Source: Leptospira noguchii serovar Panama str. CZ214 (lineage in GTDB: Bacteria; Spirochaetota; Leptospiria; Leptospirales; Leptospiraceae). From it: 64,000 nucleotides of DNA. Below are positions 47,061 to 56,690 of the stretch, piece after piece; the stretch's first letter is position 1; every line of letters starts with the position of its first letter. The DNA is taken from the NCBI RefSeq assembly GCF_000306255.2, contig NZ_AKWY02000034.1, positions 186,001-250,000 on the forward strand. The letters are read 5' to 3'. Below the pieces are notes generated by a model. It had not been told where the DNA came from, made no database searches, and was given only the letters and a program-made list of their open reading frames with translations. Position numbers and translations under genes: made by a program.

Positions 47061-47368
47061 GGTCTTTTATTTGTGTTTTGTTTTGATATATTTTAAGTCA
47101 TTTTTGTTTGTTTTTTTCAGTGGTGGTATTTTTTAAGGGTTGTAATTTTATGATATTGATTCCTATAAAATTGAATGCTGTAAATTTTAATCACAAAATC
47201 CTGTTTCAATAAAGAATGTCGGATACTCTATTATGATTCTCAGCAGGAATTCAAAACGTAAATTTTTGTGTTCTTATTAATTTTAATTTCCAATTGCCTT
47301 CGATTTTCGTTTAAAAAAATGGGGATAGTTTTCTTCTTTAGTTAATTCAAGGACGTATATTTTTCAGC
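47061..47368 (+). other. 308-bp gap, nothing recognised
   Basis: T-rich non-coding sequence between the IS remnant and the frameshifted membrane-protein gene. Any promoter for the latter would be here, but none can be placed with confidence. Confidence 0.4.
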
Positions 47369-49359
47369 ATGAAATTCGGATTAGACACAAATGTTGCATA
47401 TCCTCCTCTTTCTGTTATATATTCTATTTTATTAATATTTGGTTGTGATTTTTTAGGATTTTATATTCTAAAAGTATTCGAAAATCACTTAGGTAAAATT
47501 AAAAATACTTGGATACGGTGGCAAGCTCCACTAACTGGAGCTTTATTATTGAGTATTTCTCTTTATCCTTTAGCATTATTTGGTTTTACTCCCCGTCCTT
47601 TTATGGAAAGTATAGCTTTTCTTTTAGTAATTTTAGGGCTTATTAACATAAAAAGTTTTATAAAAAAAATAAAAACTAATAAAAATATTTTGAATAATTT
47701 AAAACAAAACCTTGACATACAATCAGATCTTCAACAACAAAAAAGATTGTTTATCTTATTCAAAGAAAAATGTCCCCTCATAAACAAGTTTGCCTTATTT
47801 GATATAAATAAATTTTTAAATCTATTTATAAAACTACTACTTATCGCTTACGGATTTTTAGCTCTCTGTCCTATAACAAATGCTGATTCTTTAGACTATC
47901 ATATTGGAGTTGCAATTGAAATTTTAAATCAAGGAAAGATGCCTGTTTTTTTAAGCTGGTTTCATGGAAGATTGGCTGGGAGTGGAGAGGTTTTAAATGC
48001 GCTTGGTCTTGCTATAGGAGCTGAACAATTTGGTTCTTTACTTCAGTTTTCAGGTCTTTTAGGGATTTATGGAATATTAGCATTTTATTCTTTTGTGGAA
48101 AAAAGCTCATTACATGATGATTCAGTATGGAGGAAAATCATTATAATAGCATTTCTTTCATCTCCGGTTTTAGTTTTTCTAGTCAGTTCGTCGAAACCGC
48201 AGTTACTTCAAATTGGTATGACTTCTTTTGCCGTAGTATTAATGTTAGAAATTGTTTCTAAAGCAAAAACAGATAAAAATAAATTATTGATTTTTATTCT
48301 TATTTGTATATTAATTATGTCTGCTACTCAGGCAAAATTTTCATTTTTTTTGTCAGCGTTTTTAATTGGCTTTTGTTCTCTCGTTTTACTAGGTTCTGTA
48401 AGATTATATATTTATGGAGTTTTAATTGGGATATTCCTCTTGATCTTAATAATTTTTCCTTCTGTATTCTGGAAGGCAAAAAATTTTGATAGTTCGATGA
48501 TTGATGCGTTGACTGCACCTTTACCTGGTTCATGCCGGGAGTGAGATTATTTGAATCTGTGCTTCGCAATTACAAAGATAGTACATTAGACTTTCCGCTA
48601 TCTTTATTAATACCAAATACATTTGGAGTTGTTACTACTATAATTGGTTCAGGATTATTTTTAGTCATATTTGTAAAACCTACTGCTAATTTGCAAACGT
48701 TTGTATTAAACTTTATAGTAATTATTTTTATAATATTAGGCATTCTATTAGGACAAAAAGCTTCTAGATTTTTTTTAGAACCATTTATTTGGATTTTAAT
48801 TTCTTTAATTGTTCTAGATTCAGTTAAAATTCTAGATTTCAAGTTTGCTAAATATATAATAGGTTTTTTAGTAATTTTGCAGGCAGGGTTAACATTTAGT
48901 ATTCTTCTTTTAGGTATTTATCAAATGTTTCCGGGTGTTTTTTCGATTCAATCTAGAGAAAAAGTAATGAATCAGTATGCGAATGGATATAACTTGATGA
49001 AGTGGGCCGGTTCAGTGCTGCCTAAGGATGCTGTATTATTATCGCAGCATAGATCAATTGCACTTTCTCAAAGAAAAACTCTATCTTTAGACTGGGTCAA
49101 ATTTGTGGATTTTAATTCTGCTGTTGCAAGTCCTTATTTAAAAGAAATTAAAGACGAAAATACAACGCATATTTTGATTTTGGGAGATATACCTAAAGAC
49201 AGTCCATTTTTTGGATGTATAGGGAATGTAATTGGCAGAACTGAAAGTCAGATTGCAATGAGAAATCCTTTGGCTCAAAAAGATCATTTTACAGCAATAC
49301 TTGCAGAATTCAGAATTAATAAGTTATCACAATGTTCAAATTCTGTTCTTAAGCTCTAA
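47369..49359 (+). pseudogene. large polytopic membrane protein (GT-C-like) with a single-base frameshift
   Basis: Two overlapping frames make one protein. 47369-48544 encodes 391 residues with about eight hydrophobic segments and a periplasmic-looking loop with ITNADSLDYHIGVAIEIL. The frame from 48532 to 49359 adds 275 residues with more helices and a soluble tail (KWAGSVLPKDAVLLSQHRSI). The frames meet at 48528-48536, where GGTTCATGCCGG lacks one base needed to read PGSMPGV. Joined length is about 660. The layout resembles GT-C glycosyltransferases, with the D-Y-H loop after early helices, and I recall a similar leptospiral family (DUF1420), but this is uncertain. A sequencing error at the junction would make it a normal gene. 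Confidence 0.6.
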
Positions 49360-49400
49360 TAAAGATTTTAAGCTGCATAGTGGAAATATATCTTAAATAT

Positions 49401-49436
49401 TTAAAAAACAATAATTTTAAAATTATTGTTTTTTAA
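49401..49436. terminator. perfect 36-bp AT palindrome, possible bidirectional terminator
   Basis: The first 18 bases (TTAAAAAACAATAATTTT) are followed by their exact reverse complement. The RNA would form a long A/U hairpin with a U-tract on either strand. It lies 42 bases after the membrane-protein stop. The rest of the 49360-49680 gap is AT-rich with nothing else recognised. Confidence 0.5.
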
Positions 49437-49680
49437 TTGTGATATATAAGACTCATAGTATATCAATTTCTAAATTTTATCTAATGTGATGAATCATTTT
49501 AAGTTTTAAAATTACCAAAAAGTTAATTTATTTATAAACCGAAATTTTAAAAATTAAGATATGAACACCTCTATAATTAAGCAATAAAATACAAGAATTT
49601 AGAATAATATTATCATTACCTAATGAAAAAAATTACATGTCATCTATTTGATTTAGCATTCTATTTTGAAGAGTTTTCCT

Positions 49681-50985
49681 ATGATTATTGAATTTGTTCT
49701 TTTTATAATACTATTTCTTTTACTATTAATCATAAAATTTAACATTAAAGGATCGAAATTAGAGATAGATCATAACTTTCTAATTATTCTAGGTTTTATT
49801 TATTATTGGTATTTGCCATTCATTGCTTATGAAACAAATAATTTAGAACAATCACTTTTGGCCAATTATGACTTTGTTTTAAAATTCTACGAGCGAGTAA
49901 GTTACGAAGCAAAAGTCTGGTATTTAATAACTTCTGTACTTTTAATCCTTTCGTTTTTATTAGGAGAAATCATTTTTAGAAAACAATCCCATAAATGGAA
50001 TTTATTAAAAAAACAATACAATTTTTCTAAGACACCAATTCAGTTATTTTTTTATGGATTAGTATTATTTGGCATTATATCTCTAAAATATATGTTTCCA
50101 GTTTTGTTTAGAGGATATTCTGCAATTTCGGAGTGGCCGTTGCAAAGAGGGTGGTTTATATCCGTAAATGTTTCTTTGATAGTCTTATTTTGTATTCATG
50201 CGTCTAGTCGAGTTGATCTTTACGATATTTCAGGAAAGTGGAAAGATAGGGTAAGGATTTTTTTTAATCAATACTTAATCATTTCTATATTGTTTGGATT
50301 TTTAATGTATTCTACCGGAAATCGCGGGTATTTGACTTTATCAGTAATTTCTATTATACTGATTTTGCAAAAGGTACTTAAAGGTTTTAGGCTTATACCA
50401 ATCCTTTTGATAATATGTATTTTAGCCGTTTTCAATTCTGCTTGGGGCCATATTCGCGCCCAGAATCCTGTCACCTTTTTCAAAATTATTCAGAGCTTTT
50501 TTATGGAACCTGGATATGTAGGAATGACTTTAATTTCTCATTTGATTAGAAACGAATTCAGTTTTATTGAATTTCCGATTCCTTTATTAGGTAATATCAT
50601 TGGAATAATTCCTTCTATAATATTTCCGGAAAAATTTAAATATATTCAGGCCATAACTGAGATGGGAAAATCAATCAGCGTATTTCAAGGAACAACTCAT
50701 AACTATGTAGAATTGATGGCAAACTTTGGATTGATTGGTTCTATGATTTTTATGTTTTTATTATCTCTAGGTTTGAATTTTTTAAAAAGAAATGAGAGTT
50801 TGTCTGGTATTTATATAGCAATTTGTTCTTTTCTTCCTTTTTTCTTTTTTAGAGATCTTCCGAATACACTGATTAAATACATATTTGAATTCACCATAAT
50901 TTTGAGTATTTTATTGTATTATTCTAATTTTATAATTATCAGAATTAAAAATAAAATTTTTTCTCGAAATGATGAAACTGATTAA
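49681..50985 (+). CDS. wzy: O-antigen polymerase (Wzy-type, oligosaccharide repeat unit polymerase)
   Basis: The protein has 434 residues and about ten to twelve hydrophobic segments. FGFLMYSTGNRGYLTLSVIS and AWGHIRAQNPVTFFK are typical of the repeat-unit polymerase family. A large loop, with FQGTTHNYVELMANFGLIG near its end, lies between the late helices. Wzy joins undecaprenyl-linked repeat units in the periplasm. The ATG at 49681 has GAAGAG seven bases upstream; a TTG at 49666 would add five residues. Together with the flippase at 59415 and the phosphoglycosyl transferase at 56691 it defines a Wzx/Wzy route. Confidence 0.75.
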   Translation: MIIEFVLFIILFLLLLIIKFNIKGSKLEIDHNFLIILGFIYYWYLPFIAYETNNLEQSLLANYDFVLKFYERVSYEAKVWYLITSVLLILSFLLGEIIFRKQSHKWNLLKKQYNFSKTPIQLFFYGLVLFGIISLKYMFPVLFRGYSAISEWPLQRGWFISVNVSLIVLFCIHASSRVDLYDISGKWKDRVRIFFNQYLIISILFGFLMYSTGNRGYLTLSVISIILILQKVLKGFRLIPILLIICILAVFNSAWGHIRAQNPVTFFKIIQSFFMEPGYVGMTLISHLIRNEFSFIEFPIPLLGNIIGIIPSIIFPEKFKYIQAITEMGKSISVFQGTTHNYVELMANFGLIGSMIFMFLLSLGLNFLKRNESLSGIYIAICSFLPFFFFRDLPNTLIKYIFEFTIILSILLYYSNFIIIRIKNKIFSRNDETD

Positions 50986-51061
50986 TTCTAGTTTAAGTAA
51001 TTTAGAATTCTTATATTTATTAATATTAGTTTATTTTTATAACTTTATTTAACTTTTCACA

Positions 51062-52192
51062 ATGATTTTAGGAATTGACGCCTCAAATATTTATAGCGGG
51101 GGAGGAGTTGCTCATTTAGTTGAACTTTTAAAAGCAGCTAATCCGACTCATTTTGGTTTTGAAAAAGTAATAGTATGGGGCGGAGAAAAAATCTTAAACA
51201 AATTAGAAAATCGAAATTGGCTGAAAAAAAATCATGAGCCTTTTTTAGATAAATCTCTTCTTTGGAGGATTTATTGGCAGAAATTTATACTTAGAAAAAA
51301 AGTAAAAGACTGTGATTTATTATTTATACCAGGCGGATATTATTTAGGAAATTTTAGACCTTTCGTTACTATCAATCAAAATCTTCTACCTTTTGAATGG
51401 AAAGAGATGAAACGTTATGGGTTATCATGGCAGCTTGTCCGAAATATAATTCTTTATTTTTTACAGTCTGGAACTTTTCGAAAGGCGAATGGTATTATTT
51501 TTTTAACAAAGTATGCAAAAGATTTAGTACAAAAAGTTATTAAGAAATCTTTAAATAGAACTACAATTATACCTCATGGCATTCATTCCAGGTTTTTAAA
51601 AGAAACAAAAAAACAAAAAAAAATAAATGAATACACGTTTTCAAAACCTCTAAAAATTTTATATGTTTCAACAATTGATATGTATAAACATCAGTGGAAT
51701 GTCTCTGAAGCTGTTGCTATATTGCGTGACTTAAAATTTCCCGTTTCAATTGAATTTGTAGGTTCCGCTTACGAACCAAGTTTAAAACTGTTGATCAACA
51801 AAATGAACCAATACGATCCTTCAGGAAATTATATTTATTATTTAGGCCAAGTAGCTCATGAAAAACTTCAAAAAAAATATCATTCTGCTGACATTTTCGT
51901 TTTTGCTTCTTCTTGTGAAACTTTTGGGCAAATCGTAACAGAAGCAATGGCTGCAGGTTTGCCGATCGCTTGTTCAAACATGTCATCTATGAAAGAAATA
52001 TTATTGGACAATGCTTTATATTTTAATCCTGAGGATCCAACCAGTATAGCCGATTCTTTAGGTAAATTGATAGAGTCGCCTAATCTAAGAACGAAGTTAG
52101 CTCGAAACGCATATAAAAGAAGTAAAGCTTATAATTGGAAAAAGACTGCAGATTCTACTTTCGAATTTTTTCATGATGTTTTAAATAGGTAG
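51062..52192 (+). CDS. family 4 glycosyltransferase
   Basis: This 376-residue GT-B protein has an N-terminal ASNIYSGGGVAHLVELL acceptor-side loop, IIPHGIHSRFL in the linker, and a C-terminal donor site with FASSCETFGQIVTEAMAAG, the E-x7-E retaining motif. It probably adds a sugar to the growing repeat unit. The final helix (RSKAYNWKKTADSTFEFF) is the usual GT4 end. It stands 23 bases before fnlA, so it may add a FucNAc- or neighbouring residue. Confidence 0.85.
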   Translation: MILGIDASNIYSGGGVAHLVELLKAANPTHFGFEKVIVWGGEKILNKLENRNWLKKNHEPFLDKSLLWRIYWQKFILRKKVKDCDLLFIPGGYYLGNFRPFVTINQNLLPFEWKEMKRYGLSWQLVRNIILYFLQSGTFRKANGIIFLTKYAKDLVQKVIKKSLNRTTIIPHGIHSRFLKETKKQKKINEYTFSKPLKILYVSTIDMYKHQWNVSEAVAILRDLKFPVSIEFVGSAYEPSLKLLINKMNQYDPSGNYIYYLGQVAHEKLQKKYHSADIFVFASSCETFGQIVTEAMAAGLPIACSNMSSMKEILLDNALYFNPEDPTSIADSLGKLIESPNLRTKLARNAYKRSKAYNWKKTADSTFEFFHDVLNR

Positions 52193-52215
52193 AACAAGTA
52201 GCGGAGTTGAATTGA

Positions 52216-53250
52216 ATGTTTAAAAACAAATCTCTTTTAATAACGGGCGGAACAGGCTCATTTGGAAAAGCAGTTTTAGATCGATTTTTAAATAGTGATA
52301 TTAGCGAAATTAGGATTTTTAGCAGAGACGAAAAGAAACAAGATGATTTAAGAAAGAAACATAATAATTCTAAGCTGAAGTTTTTTATCGGAGACGTTAG
52401 AGACTTAGATTCAGTTCGAACTGCTTTGCGAGGAGTGGAGTATGTGTTTCATGCTGCTGCCCTAAAACAAGTTCCTTCTTGTGAATTTTTTCCATTAGAA
52501 GCGGTCAAAACAAATGTATTAGGAACTGGAAATGTAATTGAAGCGGCTATTCAATGTAATGTCAAAAAGGTAGTTTGTTTGAGTACTGACAAAGCGGTTT
52601 ACCCTATCAATGCAATGGGTATATCAAAAGCTATGATGGAAAAAGTTATGATAGCTAAGTCTAGAAGTATCGAAAAATCAGATATGATGGTTTGTGGAAC
52701 TCGTTATGGAAATGTGATGGCCTCTAGAGGATCTGTGATTCCTCTTTTTATAGAACAAGTTAAAAATGGGAAACCGATTACAATAACAGATCCGAATATG
52801 ACTCGGTTTATGATGTCTTTAGAAGACGCGGTGGAACTTGTATTGTATGCATTTCAAAATGGCAATAATGGCGATATTTTTGTACAAAAAGCTCCGGCGG
52901 CAACAATTGAGATTTTGTCAAAAGCTTTATTAGGATTACTTAATAAACCTCATCATTCTGTTGAAGTTATTGGTACTCGTCACGGTGAAAAACTTTATGA
53001 GACTCTTTTAAGTCGTGAAGAAATGGCTAATGCAGAAGACTTAGGAGATTATTATAGAGTTCCACCTGATTTAAGAGATCTGAATTATGGTAAATTCTTT
53101 GATCAGGGAGAAAAAAAGATTTCTACATTAGAAGATTATAATTCGCATAATACTAAAAGATTAAGTTTAGAAGAAATGAAGGAAATGTTGCTAAAGCTAC
53201 AATTTGTTAGGAATGTGATAGAAGGAAAACCAGCAGAAGTAATTGATTAA
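52216..53250 (+). CDS. fnlA: FnlA/CapE/WbjB-like UDP-GlcNAc 4,6-dehydratase/5-epimerase
   Basis: This 344-residue extended SDR has LLITGGTGSFGKAVL, FFIGDVRDLDSVRTAL and STDKAVYPINAMGISKAMME. The last segment, with N-A-M-G-I-S-K in place of the usual YxxxK tyrosine, is what separates FnlA/CapE from PseB. The enzyme inverts C5 and dehydrates UDP-GlcNAc, the first step to UDP-L-FucNAc. Order and spacing with fnlB and fnlC (6 and -4 bases) confirm the pathway. It could in principle feed PseC if its product pool overlapped, but that is not expected. Confidence 0.88.
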   Translation: MFKNKSLLITGGTGSFGKAVLDRFLNSDISEIRIFSRDEKKQDDLRKKHNNSKLKFFIGDVRDLDSVRTALRGVEYVFHAAALKQVPSCEFFPLEAVKTNVLGTGNVIEAAIQCNVKKVVCLSTDKAVYPINAMGISKAMMEKVMIAKSRSIEKSDMMVCGTRYGNVMASRGSVIPLFIEQVKNGKPITITDPNMTRFMMSLEDAVELVLYAFQNGNNGDIFVQKAPAATIEILSKALLGLLNKPHHSVEVIGTRHGEKLYETLLSREEMANAEDLGDYYRVPPDLRDLNYGKFFDQGEKKISTLEDYNSHNTKRLSLEEMKEMLLKLQFVRNVIEGKPAEVID

Positions 53251-53256
53251 GTTATC

Positions 53257-54363
53257 ATGAATATTTTAATAACGGGTGCAAATGGTTTTATTGGAAAAAA
53301 TCTAATTCTTCATCTAAAAGAGAGAAAAGAATTTAAAATATTTTCTTATTTCAAAGAATCTACTAAAGAGGAATTATCACAATTTATTTCTGAAGTAGAT
53401 TTTATTTTTCACCTGGCCGGAGTGAATCGCCCTAGAGAAAATCTGGAATTTAAAAAAGTAAATACGGATTTAACTGAATTTATTTGCAGTTTATTAAAAG
53501 AAAAAAATAAAAAAACTCCTATTCTTTTTTCGTCTTCGATTCAAGCGACATTGGATAACGCATATGGAAAGAGTAAATTAGAAGCTGAAGATTTTCTCAA
53601 ACGTTTACAATCTGAAAATGGAAATCCTGTTTTTATTTTTCGTTTACCAAACGTCTTTGGGAAATGGTGTCGCCCTAATTACAATTCTGTAATTGCTACG
53701 TTCTGTCATAATATTGCCAGAGATTTACCTGTAAAAATTAACGATCCGGATACAAATATAGTCTTAGCCTATGTCGATGATGTAGTAGATAAATTTATTA
53801 GTGTTTTAAAAAATTCGTCTCAAAACTTTGATCAAAACCTTATTACTTATAAAATAACTTTAGGTGAACTCTATAAAATATTACAATCTTTTAAACAAAG
53901 CCGTAAAGATTTAATAATTCCTAATGTAGGAACTGGTTTGATACGTGCTTTGTACGCTACATTTACTAGTTATTTAGATACCAATTCCTTTTCATACTCC
54001 ATTCCCCAGTATAAAGATCAAAGAGGTGTATTTGTAGAAATGCTTAAAACTCAGGATACAGGTCAGTTTTCTTTTTTTACGGCCTATCCTGGTGTAACGC
54101 GAGGGGAGCATTATCATCATAGTAAAATTGAAAAATTTCTTGTTATTACTGGAAAAGCAAAATTTCGTTTTCGGCATATTCTAACAAATGAATATTTTGA
54201 GACTTTTACGGAAGGAGATAGTCCGCAGGTTGTAGAATCTATACCCGGATGGACACACGATATTACCAATGTAGGTCAGGAAAAAATGGTCGTAATGCTT
54301 TGGGCCAGTGAAATTTTCGATAAATCTAAACCCGATACATACTCCTGTAAAATTGATTTATGA
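53257..54363 (+). CDS. fnlB: FnlB/CapF/WbjC-like bifunctional epimerase-reductase
   Basis: This is a 368-residue two-domain protein. The N-terminal SDR has LITGANGFIGKNLILHL, FHLAGVNRPRE, SSSIQATLDNAYGKSKLEAE. The C-terminal cupin (from about residue 245) has YKDQRGVFVEMLKT and TRGEHYHHSKIEKFLVITG with its metal-binding histidines. In CapF the cupin does C3 epimerisation and the SDR reduces C4, giving UDP-L-PneNAc/6-deoxy-talNAc. The ATGA overlap with fnlC indicates coupled translation. Confidence 0.88.
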   Translation: MNILITGANGFIGKNLILHLKERKEFKIFSYFKESTKEELSQFISEVDFIFHLAGVNRPRENLEFKKVNTDLTEFICSLLKEKNKKTPILFSSSIQATLDNAYGKSKLEAEDFLKRLQSENGNPVFIFRLPNVFGKWCRPNYNSVIATFCHNIARDLPVKINDPDTNIVLAYVDDVVDKFISVLKNSSQNFDQNLITYKITLGELYKILQSFKQSRKDLIIPNVGTGLIRALYATFTSYLDTNSFSYSIPQYKDQRGVFVEMLKTQDTGQFSFFTAYPGVTRGEHYHHSKIEKFLVITGKAKFRFRHILTNEYFETFTEGDSPQVVESIPGWTHDITNVGQEKMVVMLWASEIFDKSKPDTYSCKIDL

Positions 54364-55490
54364 AAAAATTAAAAGTTTCTACAATTATAGGCACAAGACC
54401 GGAAATTATTCGTCTATCTAGAGTTCTTGCGAAACTAGATCAATATTCTGATCATGTTATGATTCATACCGGTCAAAATTATGACTATGAGCTTAATGAG
54501 ATTTTTTTTAATGATTTGGAAATTAGAAAACCAGATCATTTTTTAAATGCCGCAGGTGCCTCAGGAGCGGCAACTATCGGAAATGTTATTATTAAAGTGG
54601 ACGAATTACTTGCTCAAGTTCAACCAGATGCTGTTTTGGTTTTAGGAGATACGAACAGTTGTATGGCGGTAATTCCCGCTAAAAGAAGAAAGATACCTAT
54701 TTTTCATATGGAAGCGGGGAATCGCTGTTTTGACCAACGTGTTCCTGAGGAAATCAACAGACGAATCGTTGATCATACCGCCGATATTAATTTAACTTAT
54801 AGTAGTATTGCTAGGGAATATCTTTTAAAAGAAGGTTTACCCTCTGATATGGTAATCAAGACAGGAAGTCCTATGTTTGAAGTCTTAAATTATTACTTGG
54901 AAGGAATTAAAAAATCAGATATTTTAGAAAAATTGAAAGTTTCAGAAGGAAAATATTTTGTCGTAAGCGCACATAGAGAAGAAAACATAGATTCAGATAA
55001 GAATTTTGCTAAATTGGTGGATGTTATTAATACAATAGCTGAAGTATTTAAATTTCCAGTTATTATTTCGACTCATCCTAGAACTCAAAAAAAAATCAAT
55101 GTGGCGAATACTTCTTTTAATCCATTGGTTCAACTTTTAAAACCTTTAGGTTTTAAAGATTATAATAAACTACAGTTATCTGCCAAAGCGGTTCTTTCTG
55201 ACAGCGGAACCATTACAGAAGAATCTTCTATACTCAATTTCCCGGCTTTGAATATTCGAGAAGCGCATGAGAGACCAGAAGGAATGGAAGAAGCAAGTGT
55301 AATGATGGTAGGTTTGGAAAAAGAAAGAATATTACAAGCTCTCCAAATTTTAGAAAAACAACCTAGAGGTGAGGAAAAACTTTTACGTAACGTTAGCGAT
55401 TATAGTATGCCAAATGTTTCGGAAAAAGTTGTCCGAATCATTCATAGTTATACAGATTATGTGAACCGAGTTGTTTGGAAAAAATATTAG
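54360..55490 (+). CDS. fnlC: FnlC/CapG/WbjD-like UDP-sugar 2-epimerase
   Basis: This 376-residue non-hydrolysing 2-epimerase of the WecB fold has TIIGTRPEIIRLSRVL, MIHTGQNYDYELNEIFF, VLVLGDTNSCMAVIPAKRR, HMEAGNRCFDQRVPEEINRR and SDSGTITEESSIL. In the FucNAc route it inverts C2 to give UDP-L-FucNAc. All catalytic acidic and histidine positions I can recognise are in place. Confidence 0.88.
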   Translation: MKKLKVSTIIGTRPEIIRLSRVLAKLDQYSDHVMIHTGQNYDYELNEIFFNDLEIRKPDHFLNAAGASGAATIGNVIIKVDELLAQVQPDAVLVLGDTNSCMAVIPAKRRKIPIFHMEAGNRCFDQRVPEEINRRIVDHTADINLTYSSIAREYLLKEGLPSDMVIKTGSPMFEVLNYYLEGIKKSDILEKLKVSEGKYFVVSAHREENIDSDKNFAKLVDVINTIAEVFKFPVIISTHPRTQKKINVANTSFNPLVQLLKPLGFKDYNKLQLSAKAVLSDSGTITEESSILNFPALNIREAHERPEGMEEASVMMVGLEKERILQALQILEKQPRGEEKLLRNVSDYSMPNVSEKVVRIIHSYTDYVNRVVWKKY

Positions 55491-55499
55491 GATTCTATT

Positions 55500-56687
55500 T
55501 TGAAAATTTGTATCATCGTTGACGATTACCTTCCTAAAAGTACAAAAGTCGCTGCTAAGATGATGCATGAATTGGCGGTAAAATTAAAAGAGAAAGGAAA
55601 CGAGATAACAGTTATTACACCTGGAACCGATTTGGAACAAAATTATAAAAAAGATACTTTAGACGGAGTTTCTATTTTACAATTTTCATCGGGTAAAATT
55701 AAAAACGTTTCAAAACTAAAACGTCTTATCAACGAATTTATACTTTCCAGAAGGGCTTGGAAATATCTAAAAAAATATTTTATTCAAAATCGCCATGATC
55801 TAATCATTTATTACTCTCCTTCTATTTTTTGGGGAAATCTAGTGTTTCGCTTAAAAAATTTATGGAAAGTCCCTTCTTATCTAATTTTAAGAGATTTTTT
55901 TCCTCAATGGATTATTGACAATGGAATGATTCGTGAAAAGTCTTTGATAGCATGTTTTTTAAAATATTATGAAAAACTAAATTACAAAGCAGCAGATCAA
56001 ATAGGAATACAATCCCCTGCAAATATAGAATGGTTTTCTAAGAAATTTCCTGAATTTAAGAATATTGAACTTCTTTACAACTGGGCTACCGATTCTCCCG
56101 TTTTAAATAAAAACCACTTTTATCGCAAAAAGTTAAACTTAGAAGGAAAGATTGTTTTTTTCTATGGTGGAAATATTGGTAAAGCCCAAGATATGATGAA
56201 TATCGTTCGTTTAGCTGAAAAAATGAGAACTCATACAGATGTTGTCTTTTTGTTAGTTGGAGCAGGGGATGAAGTTGAGTTAGTTAAAATGTCAATACAA
56301 GATTTAGAATTAAATAATATGATTCTCTTGGATCCTGTGTCTCAAGAAGAATTTAAACTTATGCTAGCCGAGTTTGATATTGGGCTTTTTACTTTGCACT
56401 TTGGTCATAAAACGCATAATTTTCCAGGCAAAATTTTAGGGTATATGGTCCAGGAAAAGCCAATTTTAGGTGCCGTAAATCCTGGAAATGATCTTAAAAA
56501 TATATTAGAAGATTCTAAATCTGGTTTGGTCACAATTGCAGGTGATGTTGAAAAACTTTATAAAAACGCACTTGTATTGTTAGATGATAAAACTAGAAAA
56601 CAAATGGGTAGAAATGCAAATTTACTTCTTAAGAGTAAATTTTCCGTTGATAACGCTGCGGAGACCGTTTTAAAAGTTCTTTCTTAA
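55500..56687 (+). CDS. family 4 glycosyltransferase, WbuB-like (FucNAc transferase candidate)
   Basis: The 395-residue GT-B protein starts KICIIVDDYLPKSTKVAAKM, has LILRDFFPQWIIDNGMI and FFYGGNIGKAQDMMNI typical of WbuB-type enzymes that act with FucNAc, and LGYMVQEKPILGAVNPGND near its donor site. Directly after fnlC and before the phosphoglycosyl transferase, it is the best candidate to add L-FucNAc as the second sugar. TTG start at 55500 with AGGA at 55490-55493. Confidence 0.8.
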   Translation: MKICIIVDDYLPKSTKVAAKMMHELAVKLKEKGNEITVITPGTDLEQNYKKDTLDGVSILQFSSGKIKNVSKLKRLINEFILSRRAWKYLKKYFIQNRHDLIIYYSPSIFWGNLVFRLKNLWKVPSYLILRDFFPQWIIDNGMIREKSLIACFLKYYEKLNYKAADQIGIQSPANIEWFSKKFPEFKNIELLYNWATDSPVLNKNHFYRKKLNLEGKIVFFYGGNIGKAQDMMNIVRLAEKMRTHTDVVFLLVGAGDEVELVKMSIQDLELNNMILLDPVSQEEFKLMLAEFDIGLFTLHFGHKTHNFPGKILGYMVQEKPILGAVNPGNDLKNILEDSKSGLVTIAGDVEKLYKNALVLLDDKTRKQMGRNANLLLKSKFSVDNAAETVLKVLS

Positions 56688-56690
56688 TTT

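Noticed and set aside
52216..53250. PseB
   Set aside because: The active-site segment is NAMGISKAMME as in FnlA/CapE, and the gene is followed by fnlB and fnlC; PseB has a different segment there.
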